64,000 bases of DNA, from positions 4,898,001 through 4,962,000 of the forward strand of contig NC_031672.1 of assembly GCF_001640025.1 (NCBI RefSeq), written 5' to 3'. Each line of letters starts with the position of its first letter. The first letter of the stretch is position 1. Both the position numbers and the translations under genes were made by a program. Below, in pieces: positions 43,177 to 53,368 of the stretch. The notes under the pieces are model-generated. The model was not told the origin of the DNA. It did not search any database and saw only the letters and a program-made list of their open reading frames with translations. Source of the DNA: Sugiyamaella lignohabitans. Lineage: Eukaryota > Ascomycota > Dipodascomycetes > Dipodascales > Trichomonascaceae.

Positions 43177-45678
43177 ATGTCACGAATAATTATAAAGAAC
43201 TTACCGCTGTACTTGACAGAAGACAAGCTGAAAAAGCATTTTTCAGCGAAGGGGAATGTGACCGATGTCAAACTCATGAAGACAAGGGATGGCAGATCAA
43301 GAAGATTTGGATTCATTGGGTACAAGACAGATAGTGAAGCTGTAGAGGCGGTTAGATTTTTCAACGATTCATTCATAGATACGGCAAAGTTAGCAGTTGA
43401 GATTGCCAAAACAACTAATGATGATAGCTTGGTTTCGAGCGAGCAACGACACCTGAAAAATAAGGAGAAGAGGAGACGCCAGGAGCAACAGTTAGAAGAG
43501 GCACTCTCCCGAAAAAAGCAGAAGCATACCGTGGCAAAGGAAACTAAAGCTGATGATAATGAAGACCCACAATTGGCAGAGTACCTGGGTGCTATGAATG
43601 CTAAAAAAGGTGTCAAATCGTGGGCCAACGATGACATTCTTCCTGTTAACTCAGATGCCCCAGTTGCTTCCACTACTACAGTCATTCCAGATGATCCCGA
43701 GGATGATGAATATATTCAAATGCCAGAACAGAAATCTAGTGAAAACGTTGAAAACGTTGAAGAGGAAGAAGAAAAATTTGTTTCTTTGTCGGATTTTGCA
43801 AAAGATGAGGATCAGCCGGAAACAAAAGAAGTAACTGAAGAGGGAGAGGACTCTGAGCTAGCAAAAGATGAAAATGTTTCAGATTTAGACTGGCTACGAA
43901 TGAGACGCCAAAGAATGGTGGAAAATTCAAAGCCAAAGGATGCAGCAGATGTGGCAGGTGTTGAGCAGACGAACGAGAATATCACTATAGTATCCCCCGC
44001 TACGGTAGCAGATATCGTTGTTGAGCAGGAGGATGAGGAGCCCTCCGAACAGGATAAATTTAGGGAAAAAATATCGAAAACAGGCCGTTTGTTTTTAAGA
44101 AATCTACTATACTCGGCCACTGAAGAAGAATTTAGGGGTCTTTTCGGCAGATTTGGGGAGCTTGAAGAAGTGCATATTCCAGTGGATCCAAAATCAGGGA
44201 AGGCAAAAGGATTTGCATATGTTCTTTATAAAAATTCTGAAGATGCTGTTGCAGCTTATGAAAACTTGGACAGGACCATTTTTCAGGGTCGACTTTTACA
44301 TATTTTACCAGCTGATGCTAAGAAAGAGCATAAGCTGGACGAGTTTGATCTGAAAAACTTGCCTTTAAAGAAACAGAATGAACTTAGACGTAAGGCAGCT
44401 GCAGCGAAACAGCAGTTTAGCTGGAACTCGTTATATTTAAACAGTGATGCTATTATGGAGACAGCTGCAAAAAAGCTTGGAATCACTAAATCGGAACTCA
44501 TTAATCCTGAATCGTCTGACTCTGCCGTCCAACAAGCTTTGGCAGAGAGTTCGGCAATCAATACAGTGAAGGAGTATTTCGAATCGAAAGGTGTTGACTT
44601 GCTGTCTTTCAATAGAAAGGAGAAATCTGACAATGTTATTCTGGTCAAGAACTTGCCGTTTGATACATCCCTTGAGGAAATTACAGATATGTTCTCTACT
44701 TATGGCGAATTAAGGAAGGTTCTAATGCCTCCAGACGGAGGGATCGCCATGGTAGTATTCAAGAACGCTCCTCAAGCTAGAGCAGCATTCACAAAACTAG
44801 CTTATAGGAGGGTAAAGTCTTCTATTTTGTACTTGGAAAAAGGTCCTAAAGGGATTTTTGAGGGTGATCAAGATGCTCCTGACCGTAACGAAGTGTCTGC
44901 TCCTGTATCAAGCGCGAAGGAAGCGAAAGTTTCTGCATCTGATATTTTGGGCACAGCTCCTGGTGTTGGAGAGGCTGGTTTAGTAGAAAGAACTTCATTG
45001 TTTGTCAAGAATCTAAATTTCAAGACAACTTCAGCCGACCTTCACAATGCATTCAAAGCGCTAGAAGGATACTTAGTTGCGCAAGTTAAACAGAAACCTG
45101 ACGCAAAGAATCCTGGAAAGACGCTTAGTATGGGATTTGGATTTGTGGAGTTTAGCAGCCGTGAGACGGCAAATGTCGCATTAAACGCTATGGATGGTTT
45201 TGTTCTTGATGGCCATAAGTTGCAGTTGAAGATTTCTAACAGAGGACAAGACAAAACTGACGATTCAACTCTCGTATCTGGTCAAAAGGCCAAAAGTAAG
45301 ATTCTTATTAAGAATATTCCTTTCGAGGCCACAAAGAAAGATATACAAAAGCTCTTTGGTACTTTTGGTCAATTGCGCACAGTCCGTTTGCCTAAGAAAT
45401 TCAACAAATCGGCCAGAGGTTTCGCCTTCGCAGAGTTTGTTACTGCTAAGGAGGCAGAGAATGCTATGAAGGCTCTCCAAGGAACACATTTACTTGGTAG
45501 ACGTCTTGTTATGGAATATGCTGAGGCAGATGCCGAGAATGGCGAAGAACAAATCAGTAGAATGGAAGAGAAGATGCGTAAACAAGTTACTAATGAGACA
45601 TTAGCCGGTATGAGATTAAGTGGCAAGCAAAAGAACATTGACTTGGAAGATGAGGAAAATGGACTGGACGGTTTTTAG
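43177..45678 (+). CDS. MRD1: Multi-RRM pre-rRNA processing factor Mrd1
   Basis: The 833-aa protein has five RRMs, the hallmark of Mrd1 (human RBM19), needed for 35S pre-rRNA cleavage and release of the small-subunit precursor. The RNP2 starts are RIIIKNLPLYLTEDKL (near 3), RLFLRNLLYSATEEEF (near 302) and VILVKNLPFDTSLEEI (near 487). They continue with LFVKNLNFKTTSADLH (near 607) and ILIKNIPFEATKKDI (near 707). A coiled, charged linker separates RRM1 and RRM2. The open frame starts at a TTG (43168); the ATG at 43177 (MSRIIIKN) is the family start. Assignment is firm. Confidence 0.96.
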   Translation: MSRIIIKNLPLYLTEDKLKKHFSAKGNVTDVKLMKTRDGRSRRFGFIGYKTDSEAVEAVRFFNDSFIDTAKLAVEIAKTTNDDSLVSSEQRHLKNKEKRRRQEQQLEEALSRKKQKHTVAKETKADDNEDPQLAEYLGAMNAKKGVKSWANDDILPVNSDAPVASTTTVIPDDPEDDEYIQMPEQKSSENVENVEEEEEKFVSLSDFAKDEDQPETKEVTEEGEDSELAKDENVSDLDWLRMRRQRMVENSKPKDAADVAGVEQTNENITIVSPATVADIVVEQEDEEPSEQDKFREKISKTGRLFLRNLLYSATEEEFRGLFGRFGELEEVHIPVDPKSGKAKGFAYVLYKNSEDAVAAYENLDRTIFQGRLLHILPADAKKEHKLDEFDLKNLPLKKQNELRRKAAAAKQQFSWNSLYLNSDAIMETAAKKLGITKSELINPESSDSAVQQALAESSAINTVKEYFESKGVDLLSFNRKEKSDNVILVKNLPFDTSLEEITDMFSTYGELRKVLMPPDGGIAMVVFKNAPQARAAFTKLAYRRVKSSILYLEKGPKGIFEGDQDAPDRNEVSAPVSSAKEAKVSASDILGTAPGVGEAGLVERTSLFVKNLNFKTTSADLHNAFKALEGYLVAQVKQKPDAKNPGKTLSMGFGFVEFSSRETANVALNAMDGFVLDGHKLQLKISNRGQDKTDDSTLVSGQKAKSKILIKNIPFEATKKDIQKLFGTFGQLRTVRLPKKFNKSARGFAFAEFVTAKEAENAMKALQGTHLLGRRLVMEYAEADAENGEEQISRMEEKMRKQVTNETLAGMRLSGKQKNIDLEDEENGLDGF

Positions 45679-46085
45679 TTTTATATATATTTAATACTTA
45701 TTTGTTTCGTAATTGTAAGAACTTTAACAGAGAGGGATACAACCTCAGAAAAAGCAGCGGTATTCGCATTGTCGGCGATTTCTTTTTAATTTCCTTACAT
45801 CTACGCATCAAGCTTTGAACCTTGATGTATATTCATATCCAGTCGTTACACTATTTTAAATTACTCCGAGATTCAACTCGGAGAGCGAGAACCATAGGCT
45901 TAAGAGGGCCGTTTCGGGCCATCTTTCGACCATAACCCTTATCTCCGATCTGTGAAACTCGTATGCACTCACTGGAGGATGCCTTGCTCGATCGCTGGCT
46001 ATATATATACGGGTTTTTATCTGTACTTTTCAGTTTAAATTGAGCTTGTTTGAATAGTGCCAATTCCAATTCTAATTTTTGCGAG
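45679..46085. promoter_or_regulatory. Promoter of SDR gene 1 with TATA box
   Basis: A 407-bp spacer. TATATATATA at 46000-46009 lies about 76 bp before the ATG at 46086, a usual spacing for a TATA-driven yeast gene. No gene supported here. Confidence 0.5.
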
Positions 46086-47051
46086 ATGAATCTTTTGCGA
46101 ACTTTAAAGGACTTTGTGCCTTACCGTGTCAATTACAGTGTTGAACAGTTTCCCGATTTGACTGGCAAGGTATATATCGTTACAGGTGCTTCAGGTGGAC
46201 TTGGTCTTCAGGTTGGAAAAAAGCTTCTTCAAAAGAACGCCAAAGTCTACTTTGTTGCTAAGACAGAACCTAAATTGGTTGCTGCAATTGAGAAGCTCAA
46301 GGAAGAGTTTCCTGATAAAACCGAGAATATTCACTATCTGCTCTGTGATTATGGCGATCTTTCTACTATTAAACCTGCCACTGACAAGTTCTTGGCGGAA
46401 AACGACCGATTGGATGGAATCGTTCACAATGCTGGTATGAATTTTGCGGGTCCAGATTCAAAAACTGCACAGGGCCATGAATTGACTGTTGGTGTAAATG
46501 GTATTGCGCCTCACTTGTTTCAAAAGTATGTCGACGAGATTCTTGAAAAGACTGCACAGACTGCTCCGGCCAATTCTGTGCGTATTGTGTGGGTTTCCAG
46601 TTCTGCTCATAGATTAAGTCCAGTCGGAAATGGTGGTCTTCAATTGGATGATATGAACAATGTTGCTGATGGTCTTTTGAAATTGGGTAGATATTCTCAT
46701 AGTAAGACTGTCAATTACTACCAAGGGGTTCTTTGGCCAATTTTCCATAAGGGATCGAAGGTTATCAGTGTTTCTGTGCATCCAGGTTTGGTCGGTACCG
46801 ATATCGGTAGAAATGTGGGCATGGATAGTAACAGCATCCTCCACACTATCAGTTATACCCCTGAGAAGGCATCTTATGCCGAGCTCTATCCGTTACTCCA
46901 CCCTTCTATTACTACTTCTGACAATGGTAACTTCTATGTTCCATTTGGTCAAGCTGAGCACCCTAGACAAGATGTTTTCGATGGTGCCCATGGTGAGTTT
47001 GGTCTCAAAGTCTGGGCTTGGTTAGAAGAACAAGTAAAGGATTTTGTTTAG
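46086..47051 (+). CDS. Short-chain dehydrogenase/reductase, copy 1
   Basis: A 321-aa classical SDR. The dinucleotide-binding motif TGASGGLG lies near residues 31-38, the NAG motif in VHNAGMNF, and the active-site YSHSK (Y-x3-K) near 206. A C-terminal extension (FYVPFGQAEHPRQDVFDG) is longer than in minimal SDRs. It resembles fungal reductases acting on light-dependent protochlorophyllide-reductase-like or retinol-dehydrogenase-like substrates, but the substrate cannot be read. The open frame begins at a TTG (46050); the first ATG is 46086. It faces a second SDR of exactly equal length, tail to tail. Confidence 0.88.
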   Translation: MNLLRTLKDFVPYRVNYSVEQFPDLTGKVYIVTGASGGLGLQVGKKLLQKNAKVYFVAKTEPKLVAAIEKLKEEFPDKTENIHYLLCDYGDLSTIKPATDKFLAENDRLDGIVHNAGMNFAGPDSKTAQGHELTVGVNGIAPHLFQKYVDEILEKTAQTAPANSVRIVWVSSSAHRLSPVGNGGLQLDDMNNVADGLLKLGRYSHSKTVNYYQGVLWPIFHKGSKVISVSVHPGLVGTDIGRNVGMDSNSILHTISYTPEKASYAELYPLLHPSITTSDNGNFYVPFGQAEHPRQDVFDGAHGEFGLKVWAWLEEQVKDFV

Positions 47052-47243
47052 ATTTGTTCCGGACTGGTTAATAATTGTTCTACTTAGAAATTTATGGCAG
47101 ATTTTTAATAATAAGATAAATAGGTTATACTCGATTAAATTTATTATATGGATAAATGAAACTACGAAGTCTTTCAAAAATTGGGAATGTACATTACAGC
47201 TCGACCGACAAGAACATAAATCGAATACGTCTCGTTAAAAATT

Positions 47244-48209
47244 CTAAGCGTAAGGCTTGACTTGTTCGTCTAACCAATTCCAAAGCTTCTCACCATTTTC
47301 ACCGTTGGCAGCAACCTTGATATCTTCTCTTACTCTACCTCTGTGACCAAAAGGAATAATGAAGGTACCGCTATCCTCAGTGGTAAACGAAGGATGAAGA
47401 ACTCCGAATAATTCTGTGTAGGCACCATAGGGTGTAGGATATAAGATCTTGTCAACAATGAACCCCTGAAAACCAGTCATGTGTCTTTGGAGCTCACTGC
47501 GGATATTACCAGGGTCACAAGTCAAAGATACGACGCCAGAATCAAGGTGCTTCTTGGCCCACAAGATAGCCTCATATATATTGATGGCCTTTGATTGACC
47601 ATAGATGGTCCAAGCAGCCCCACCTTTTTTGAAGTTGATATCCTTCCAATTGATACCACCATTTTTGGGTGCCATACCACCAGCAGCAGAACTACTAACC
47701 CAGAGAATACGTACGGAATTGGCGGGGGCTGTCTTGGCGGTCGCGATCAACTTGTCATCGAGAAATTTTTGAAGGAGGAAGGGCCCAATATTATTGACTC
47801 CCAATTGTTGTTCGTAGCCTTGCTTTGAAAGCGATCCAGCTGGAGGAGTCATGACACCCGCATTGTGAACGACACCGTTCAATTGGTCTGGAGAATCGAG
47901 GAATTTTTGGACACCAGGCTTAATAGAAGCAAGGTCTCCAAAGTCGACCACAATAAAATCAACGTCGGCATTAGGAACTTCCTTTTTCAATTGGGCAATA
48001 CCACTATCAATTTTGGCCTGACTTCTAGCTGCTATCCATACTTTGGCATTCTTGAGCAGAAGGAACTTAGAAACATAGTAGCCAATACCAGTGCATCCAC
48101 CAGTAACAATGTAGACTCTACCCGTTAGATCGGGATATTCATCTTCGGTGTATGTTGGTTTACCAGCACAAAAATTACGAGCACCTTGCAAAAAATCTGC
48201 AAAAGCCAT
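47244..48209 (-). CDS. Short-chain dehydrogenase/reductase, copy 2
   Basis: A 321-aa SDR and paralogue of the neighbour at 46086-47051. Motifs are TGGCTGIG (dinucleotide binding), NAGV, the SSS catalytic-Ser region (WVSSSAAGG) and YGQSK (Y-x3-K). Both proteins share the N-terminal YPDLTGRVYIVTG/FPDLTGKVYIVTG block, the LHPS/TT/DxGxFxxPFG segment and the closing LDEQVKPYA/LEEQVKDFV. The frame extends upstream to a GTG (48308); the first ATG, 48209, aligns with copy 1. Stops of the two genes are about 190 bp apart, so they arose by inverted duplication. Substrate unknown. Confidence 0.88.
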   Translation of the reverse strand: MAFADFLQGARNFCAGKPTYTEDEYPDLTGRVYIVTGGCTGIGYYVSKFLLLKNAKVWIAARSQAKIDSGIAQLKKEVPNADVDFIVVDFGDLASIKPGVQKFLDSPDQLNGVVHNAGVMTPPAGSLSKQGYEQQLGVNNIGPFLLQKFLDDKLIATAKTAPANSVRILWVSSSAAGGMAPKNGGINWKDINFKKGGAAWTIYGQSKAINIYEAILWAKKHLDSGVVSLTCDPGNIRSELQRHMTGFQGFIVDKILYPTPYGAYTELFGVLHPSFTTEDSGTFIIPFGHRGRVREDIKVAANGENGEKLWNWLDEQVKPYA

Positions 48210-48798
48210 TTTCAATCTATCAATCCTTTTCCGTTTCTCACTCTGACTTGTGATTTTTCTTCCAAGGAATAGTGAGACGCTTTTCAACTTAAATAGTGGT
48301 GTAATCACCGTAGGAGATTAGATGATCGACACATCTAAAATCCGAAACCGCCGCATTGCTGTTTCCAGCCACCAAGTATCGGCTCAGCCTTCTTTGTTAC
48401 GTTATCTCATCGGCGTCCCGCTCTTTCAGCACGGAAACCATGTCGGACCTCGGATTTAATCTCTAAATCGGTCAAAGCCGCGCCAGCTATCACAACTCAA
48501 TAGGGCCATCCAAGCTAATCTACACATGTACGTAGATATCCCATGTTTTAGCTAATATGTACTTGACCGCAATCACGGAGGAAACAAGCCATTAAAGCTG
48601 TAAAATATTCTATATTACCATGAGAAATGATTCGGAATAATAATTATTCAAACACCTAGTTCCTGTTCGAAATTGCTTGACCTTTTCGGCATTGTATCAA
48701 AGTTTCGCGGTCGCCTTTGCAACAAATAAACGATAGGAGATAGTGATTACCCTTTAGAGAAAATTATGACATGCCGTGGATCAAGTTGTTTCCTACTC

Positions 48799-48818
48799 AT
48801 CTATCTATCTATCTATCT
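48799..48818. repeat. (ATCT)5 microsatellite
   Basis: Five tandem copies of ATCT in an AT-rich spacer. Likely a length-variable locus. Confidence 0.9.
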
Positions 48819-48987
48819 TGCTGTTGCTTTTTGAAAAGTTTGAGAAGGGCGTTCAAGCATCAGAATTAGGTCAGAGAGAAATGGGTATTTAAGTTTGTGA
48901 CTATTTCATATAATCACGAGAGTTCGAAACATTATACCTGTAACTCACATATCCATTGCTCTTAAGTTTCAATATCATGTGACTACC

Positions 48988-49018
48988 TCAAGCCGCACCA
49001 ACGCTTTGTGCGGCTTGA
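48988..49018. promoter_or_regulatory. Perfect 11-bp inverted repeat upstream of NAN1
   Basis: TCAAGCCGCAC is followed by a 9-nt loop (CAACGCTTT) and the exact reverse complement GTGCGGCTTGA. It is GC-rich within AT-rich DNA, about 120 bp before the NAN1 ATG, and directly after TCATGTGAC. It contains CCG...CGG half sites 15 bp apart, which a zinc-cluster dimer could bind. An alternative is an RNA hairpin. Confidence 0.55.
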
Positions 49019-49139
49019 AGTTGTAGAAAAAGCAACGATAAAAAAATTATAGATCGACACCAGTTGAAAAATCTGTGATACAATATACTCGAACATTAAC
49101 CAACGTTCATCCGTACTCAATTTTTGACCATATATAGCG

Positions 49140-51533
49140 ATGTCAGAAGATCCGAGTCGACGGAAAAAGGCAGTTGGACCTACTTATACTAGCTCTAGGG
49201 CATGGAAAGTAACTTCTACTGTTGGTGGTAGATTCCCCAATATCAATCCAATCTTCACTCCCGACAAGAATCATTTTATAGTGCTCACGTCCTTGGAATT
49301 AAGAGTGTACTCTAAAACTACAAAACAAATTGTTCGAAGCATCCCCGTGGATCAGATAAATGAAGTTACAGACTTACAATTATGTGAGCAGAGTACGTCG
49401 TTTGTGGTCATCGCCAGATCCACCGGCAAGTATGAACTTGTCAACTGGCTAGACAAAAATGCAGAGAAGATAGTTATTGACGTCAAATTCCCTATTCACA
49501 AGATTATTTCAAGATCCGACTCGGAGCTAGTGATTTATAGTGAAAAGCACGGCATTGTATCATTAACAAAAAATGTCGAATCCGGCGAATGGGAAGGCCT
49601 AACTCCAATCATTCAGATTAAAGGAGCAAAGACATTTGCGATTTCTGCTTCGAAGAAATACATCGCGTTCTACTCCTCTACGAAATCTGGCGAGACTATA
49701 AGTGTTGGAAAACTTGATAAATCTTATAAATTGGTCTCTGAAAAGGTGATCAAAAGAACCAGGGCTATATCTTCGATTGCTATCTCCGATAAGGGCATTT
49801 TAGCTGTCGGATCAGTGACGGGTGTTATTGATCTGTACTATGACATCTTTGGTACATCTGGGGAGCCCCTAGTTCGAGCTCTTAAGTGGCATGTCGACTC
49901 AGTTCTATCGCTGTCATTTTCTCTTAATGATGATTATTTATTATCGGGTGGTAAGGAACGTGTACTTGTATTCTGGCAATTGGAAACAGACAACACTCAA
50001 TTCTTACCCCGTTTAGAGGGAGACATTACTGACATTTACGTGGATCCTAATTCCCAGTTATACGCGTTGTCTCTGCAGGGCGATCAACTTGTCATTTTAT
50101 CATCTATTGACCTTGCCAGTCGTTTCCAAGTATCTGGAATTAAAGCTGTTTTCAGCAAGGTACCAGGTGATCCCGAAAAAGAAAGAAAAAGGCGAAGAAA
50201 TAAGGACTGGGATCAAATTAATGTTGCTGATTATACTACAGCCTATTACATTAACCCTCAAACTAAGCATGCTTACTTCCCTACTAGAAACGGATCCCAG
50301 ATTCAAGTGTACGATACAACCCGTGACCAGCAGCTAACTGTCTTTTCTGCTGCCTCAGCCATCCAAACGGGTAAGGTGCGTAGTGAGAGCGTAATCGAGG
50401 ACCCCATTGTCACACATGTAGTATTTACTGCCGACGGTAACTGGATGGCTACGATTGATGTACGCACATCACCAGTTATCGACAGGCTACTTTCCAAAGA
50501 TGACAAAGAAATCAACTTGAAATTTTGGAGTAGAAATCAAAAGAGTAACGAAGTGCGATGGGATTTAGCAACCAGGGTATCTGCTCCACATGGTCTCAAT
50601 AAGAGTATTGTTGACATCATTCCTACCATTTCCGGCCACGGGTTTATCACAGCAGCTCAAGATGGTGGCATTAGATTATGGAAGCCAGCAAATGTTGATG
50701 AGATTGCTTCCACAGCTAGAACCGTGACTTGGGGAGTTCGTAGATTTTTACCTCCAACTGCTATGACTTCTACTGCAGTTTCTGTATCATCATCAAGTGA
50801 TGGCAGTGTGCTTGTTCTCGGTTACGAATCAACTCTGAGATTGATTGATGGTGTCAATTTCAGGGCCATTCGCACTCTCCCTAATATTTTGGGCTCAAGA
50901 GTTCGACATGTGCAAATCGTGGGCTCAAAGCTTGTCGCCCTATCAAAGACAAGATTAGTAGTATGGGATCTTTTAACCAACAGACAAGTGTGGTCTATTC
51001 AGGTTCATTCCACTACTCATGGCAAACGATTACTGGCTATTGATACCATCAACGAGACTGTTGCACTGGCTGTAAATTTTTTTGCCAGAGACTTTAAGGT
51101 CGTTTCAAGATTATTTATATTCCGCCTGGATACCCCCATGCCCATTCATATTGAAAGTCATCCATATGCCATTAGTGCGCTGAACCATCTTACAGGAACT
51201 GGTAACTTCAGCTTCATGAATGTTAACGGTTGCATCAGCCAATTGAGTTCAGGAACGAAAGCTGGTCTTCATAGGGCCGGCCTTGCCGTCATTGGCTCTG
51301 CAAATAGCGAAGAGAACGATTTCAATAGTGGTCTCAAATCCTTATATGAAGCTCAAAAGAGGGAGGCCAAAATTGCAAATCCCGCTGGAGATGACCTTAA
51401 CACAACAATTCATGATCAAGTGCTTAGTATCCACTCTTTTGATAGAGTGTTTGACGATGCTCTCCACATCACTAGTCTGGAAAGTCTTATGGAGGGCGTT
51501 CTATCTATTACAAGTCCTAGGCTACTTGACTAA
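49140..51533 (+). CDS. NAN1: U3 snoRNP/t-UTP WD40 protein Nan1 (Utp17)
   Basis: The 797-aa WD40 protein matches Nan1/Utp17 (human WDR75), part of the t-UTP complex of the small-subunit processome that links Pol I transcription and 18S processing. The characteristic block is LKWHVDSVLSLSFSLNDDYL with LLSGGKERVLVFWQLE, then TQFLPRLEGDI (about residues 240-290). This parallels the WDR75 sequence at the same place. Beta-propeller repeats cover most of the protein. The C-terminus is a helical tail (DRVFDDALHITSLESLMEGV). A clear ATG lies at 49140. Confidence 0.9.
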   Translation: MSEDPSRRKKAVGPTYTSSRAWKVTSTVGGRFPNINPIFTPDKNHFIVLTSLELRVYSKTTKQIVRSIPVDQINEVTDLQLCEQSTSFVVIARSTGKYELVNWLDKNAEKIVIDVKFPIHKIISRSDSELVIYSEKHGIVSLTKNVESGEWEGLTPIIQIKGAKTFAISASKKYIAFYSSTKSGETISVGKLDKSYKLVSEKVIKRTRAISSIAISDKGILAVGSVTGVIDLYYDIFGTSGEPLVRALKWHVDSVLSLSFSLNDDYLLSGGKERVLVFWQLETDNTQFLPRLEGDITDIYVDPNSQLYALSLQGDQLVILSSIDLASRFQVSGIKAVFSKVPGDPEKERKRRRNKDWDQINVADYTTAYYINPQTKHAYFPTRNGSQIQVYDTTRDQQLTVFSAASAIQTGKVRSESVIEDPIVTHVVFTADGNWMATIDVRTSPVIDRLLSKDDKEINLKFWSRNQKSNEVRWDLATRVSAPHGLNKSIVDIIPTISGHGFITAAQDGGIRLWKPANVDEIASTARTVTWGVRRFLPPTAMTSTAVSVSSSSDGSVLVLGYESTLRLIDGVNFRAIRTLPNILGSRVRHVQIVGSKLVALSKTRLVVWDLLTNRQVWSIQVHSTTHGKRLLAIDTINETVALAVNFFARDFKVVSRLFIFRLDTPMPIHIESHPYAISALNHLTGTGNFSFMNVNGCISQLSSGTKAGLHRAGLAVIGSANSEENDFNSGLKSLYEAQKREAKIANPAGDDLNTTIHDQVLSIHSFDRVFDDALHITSLESLMEGVLSITSPRLLD

Positions 51534-51752
51534 AATAGAAATTATTATGCATTAATAAAATATAGTTAGCTTAATGTTGAACCCGGCCCGGTCCTTGATT
51601 TTTTAGATGCTGTGGGTGCAGTGTGTGAAGCAAGATGCACATACGAGCTGCAAGCACGGCGTTACTGCTGTATAACTTTGGAAGGACAGATGATAGATGT
51701 AGATTCACAAGACTTGATTGAGTACCGATAAGAACATAACTGATAGAGCAAA

Positions 51753-53190
51753 ATGGGTTCTTCTGTACCGTCATTGCTTGATACAGACCTGTACAAGCTT
51801 ACTATGCAAGCTGCGGTCCTGGACCACTTTCCAACTGCTGGTAAGTTAGTCAATTGTGGGAACTGAGTGTTGACGTAATAACTAACCAATAGATGCCGAA
51901 TATGGCTTCACAAACAGGACCCCTGATCTTAAACTCAACAAGGAAGCCATTGAGTGGTTAAAAGAACAAATCAACGGTATGTGCTCTGAAAGTTATATGC
52001 AAAACGTGAATCCTAACATTTAGCTCTTGGCAATCTAAGTCTCACGGAGTCAGAGCACGAGTTTCTGCAAAATGCAGTCCCCTACCTTTCAGCTAAATAT
52101 TTAACATATCTAAGAAACTTCAAGTTTAGCCCTGGGGAACAGGTTCAGCTTACATATGATGAACGCACTCAGGATCTCTCAATCAAGGTGTCTGGTAAAT
52201 GGGTCGACACTATCTTATATGAGATCCCACTTTTGGCGCTTGTATCAGAAGCTTTTTTTAAATTTGTCGATACAGACTGGAGTTACGATGGACAGGTGGA
52301 ACTTGCTTCTGAAAAGGCCAAAGCGCTAATTGAGGCACAATGCCCTTTTTCAGAGTTTGGAACCCGTCGACGTCGATCTTACAAAACACAGCAATTGGTA
52401 ATTGAGGGTATCGTAAAAGGTTCGAAGCAGACGTCAGCCTCTCAGCTCTTTACGGGAACGTCGAACGTCCATTTTGCGCATTTATATGGGCTAAAGCCTA
52501 TTGGAACTGTCGCCCATGAGTGGATGATGGGTATCGCTGCATACACACAAGATTACAAAAGTGCCAACAAAACGGCAATGGAACTCTGGGTCAAGACGCA
52601 CGGTAATGAAAATGCTGGAGTTGCTCTGACTGACACTTTTGGATCGGATGATTTCTTGAAACGTAAGTATGGGATTCTAGAATCATATGTCGTAGGTGCG
52701 GCATAATTAAAGTTTATAACACTAACATATAGATCTTGTTCCTCCTTATTCTGATATCTATTTAGGAGTTCGTCAAGATTCTGGGGATCCTGCTACCTAT
52801 ACTAAGCTTTTGGGTGAACACTATGCAAATCTTGGTTGTCAGAAAGGAACTAAACGTATTGTCTACAGCGACAGTCTAGATATTGAAAAATGCATACAGT
52901 ATAAGAAGGTTGCTGAAGAGAATGGATTGATTGCTTCATTTGGAGTAGGGACATTTTTCACAAATGATTTTAGAACTTTGACACCCCCTTCAGGGAAGTC
53001 AAAACCCCTGAATATTGTAATCAAAATTTCGTCTGTAAATGGACATCCTGCGATTAAGCTGAGTGACAACTTAGGGAAGAATACTGGTGATCATAAGGAA
53101 GTAATTAGAGTGAAAAAAGAGCTAGGATATATAGAACGAGACTGGGAAGATGGGAATGAATCAAACCGCTGGGTAAGCTCTGGCATTTAG
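51753..53190 (+). CDS. NPT1: Nicotinate phosphoribosyltransferase Npt1 (three introns)
   Basis: Four exons (51753-51840, 51893-51976, 52024-52662, 52733-53190) give 1,269 nt and 422 aa, close to the 429 aa of baker's yeast Npt1. The enzyme makes nicotinate mononucleotide from nicotinic acid and PRPP, in the NAD salvage path. Visible family blocks are LLDTDLYKLTMQ at the start, the autophosphorylated His in GTVAHEWMMG, and GVRQDSGDP. Introns of 52, 47 and 70 nt begin GTAAGT, GTATGT and GTAAGT. Each has CTAAC 6 nt before AG. All splice joins restore conserved sequence, for example FLK-H-LVPPYSD. The CTG at 51789 codes the conserved Leu of DTDLYK. Confidence 0.95.
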
Positions 53191-53368
53191 AATTGGCTCA
53201 GGAATATGCTATAATGAACATTTGTAATAGTGGTTGTATTAATATTATCTTCCAATGGTTTATTTATGGATTTGGCCATGCATGCATTACCCCTGAGTAG
53301 CCGCATCAGCGTAAATGATAGCATAAAAATCTATTGCGCTTGATCGATAGCCATCAACTGAACAAGAT

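Larger units (their letters stand above)
48210..49139. other. Divergent promoter, SDR copy 2 / NAN1
   Basis: A 930-bp spacer without a supported gene. It contains the (ATCT)5 repeat at 48799-48818 and a perfect 11-bp hairpin at 48988-49018. An RRPE-like TTGAAAAATCTG lies near 49062-49073. Confidence 0.4.

Noticed and set aside
43143..43685. 180-aa minus-strand frame opposite MRD1 start
   Set aside because: Overlaps MRD1 coding sequence entirely and has no motif.
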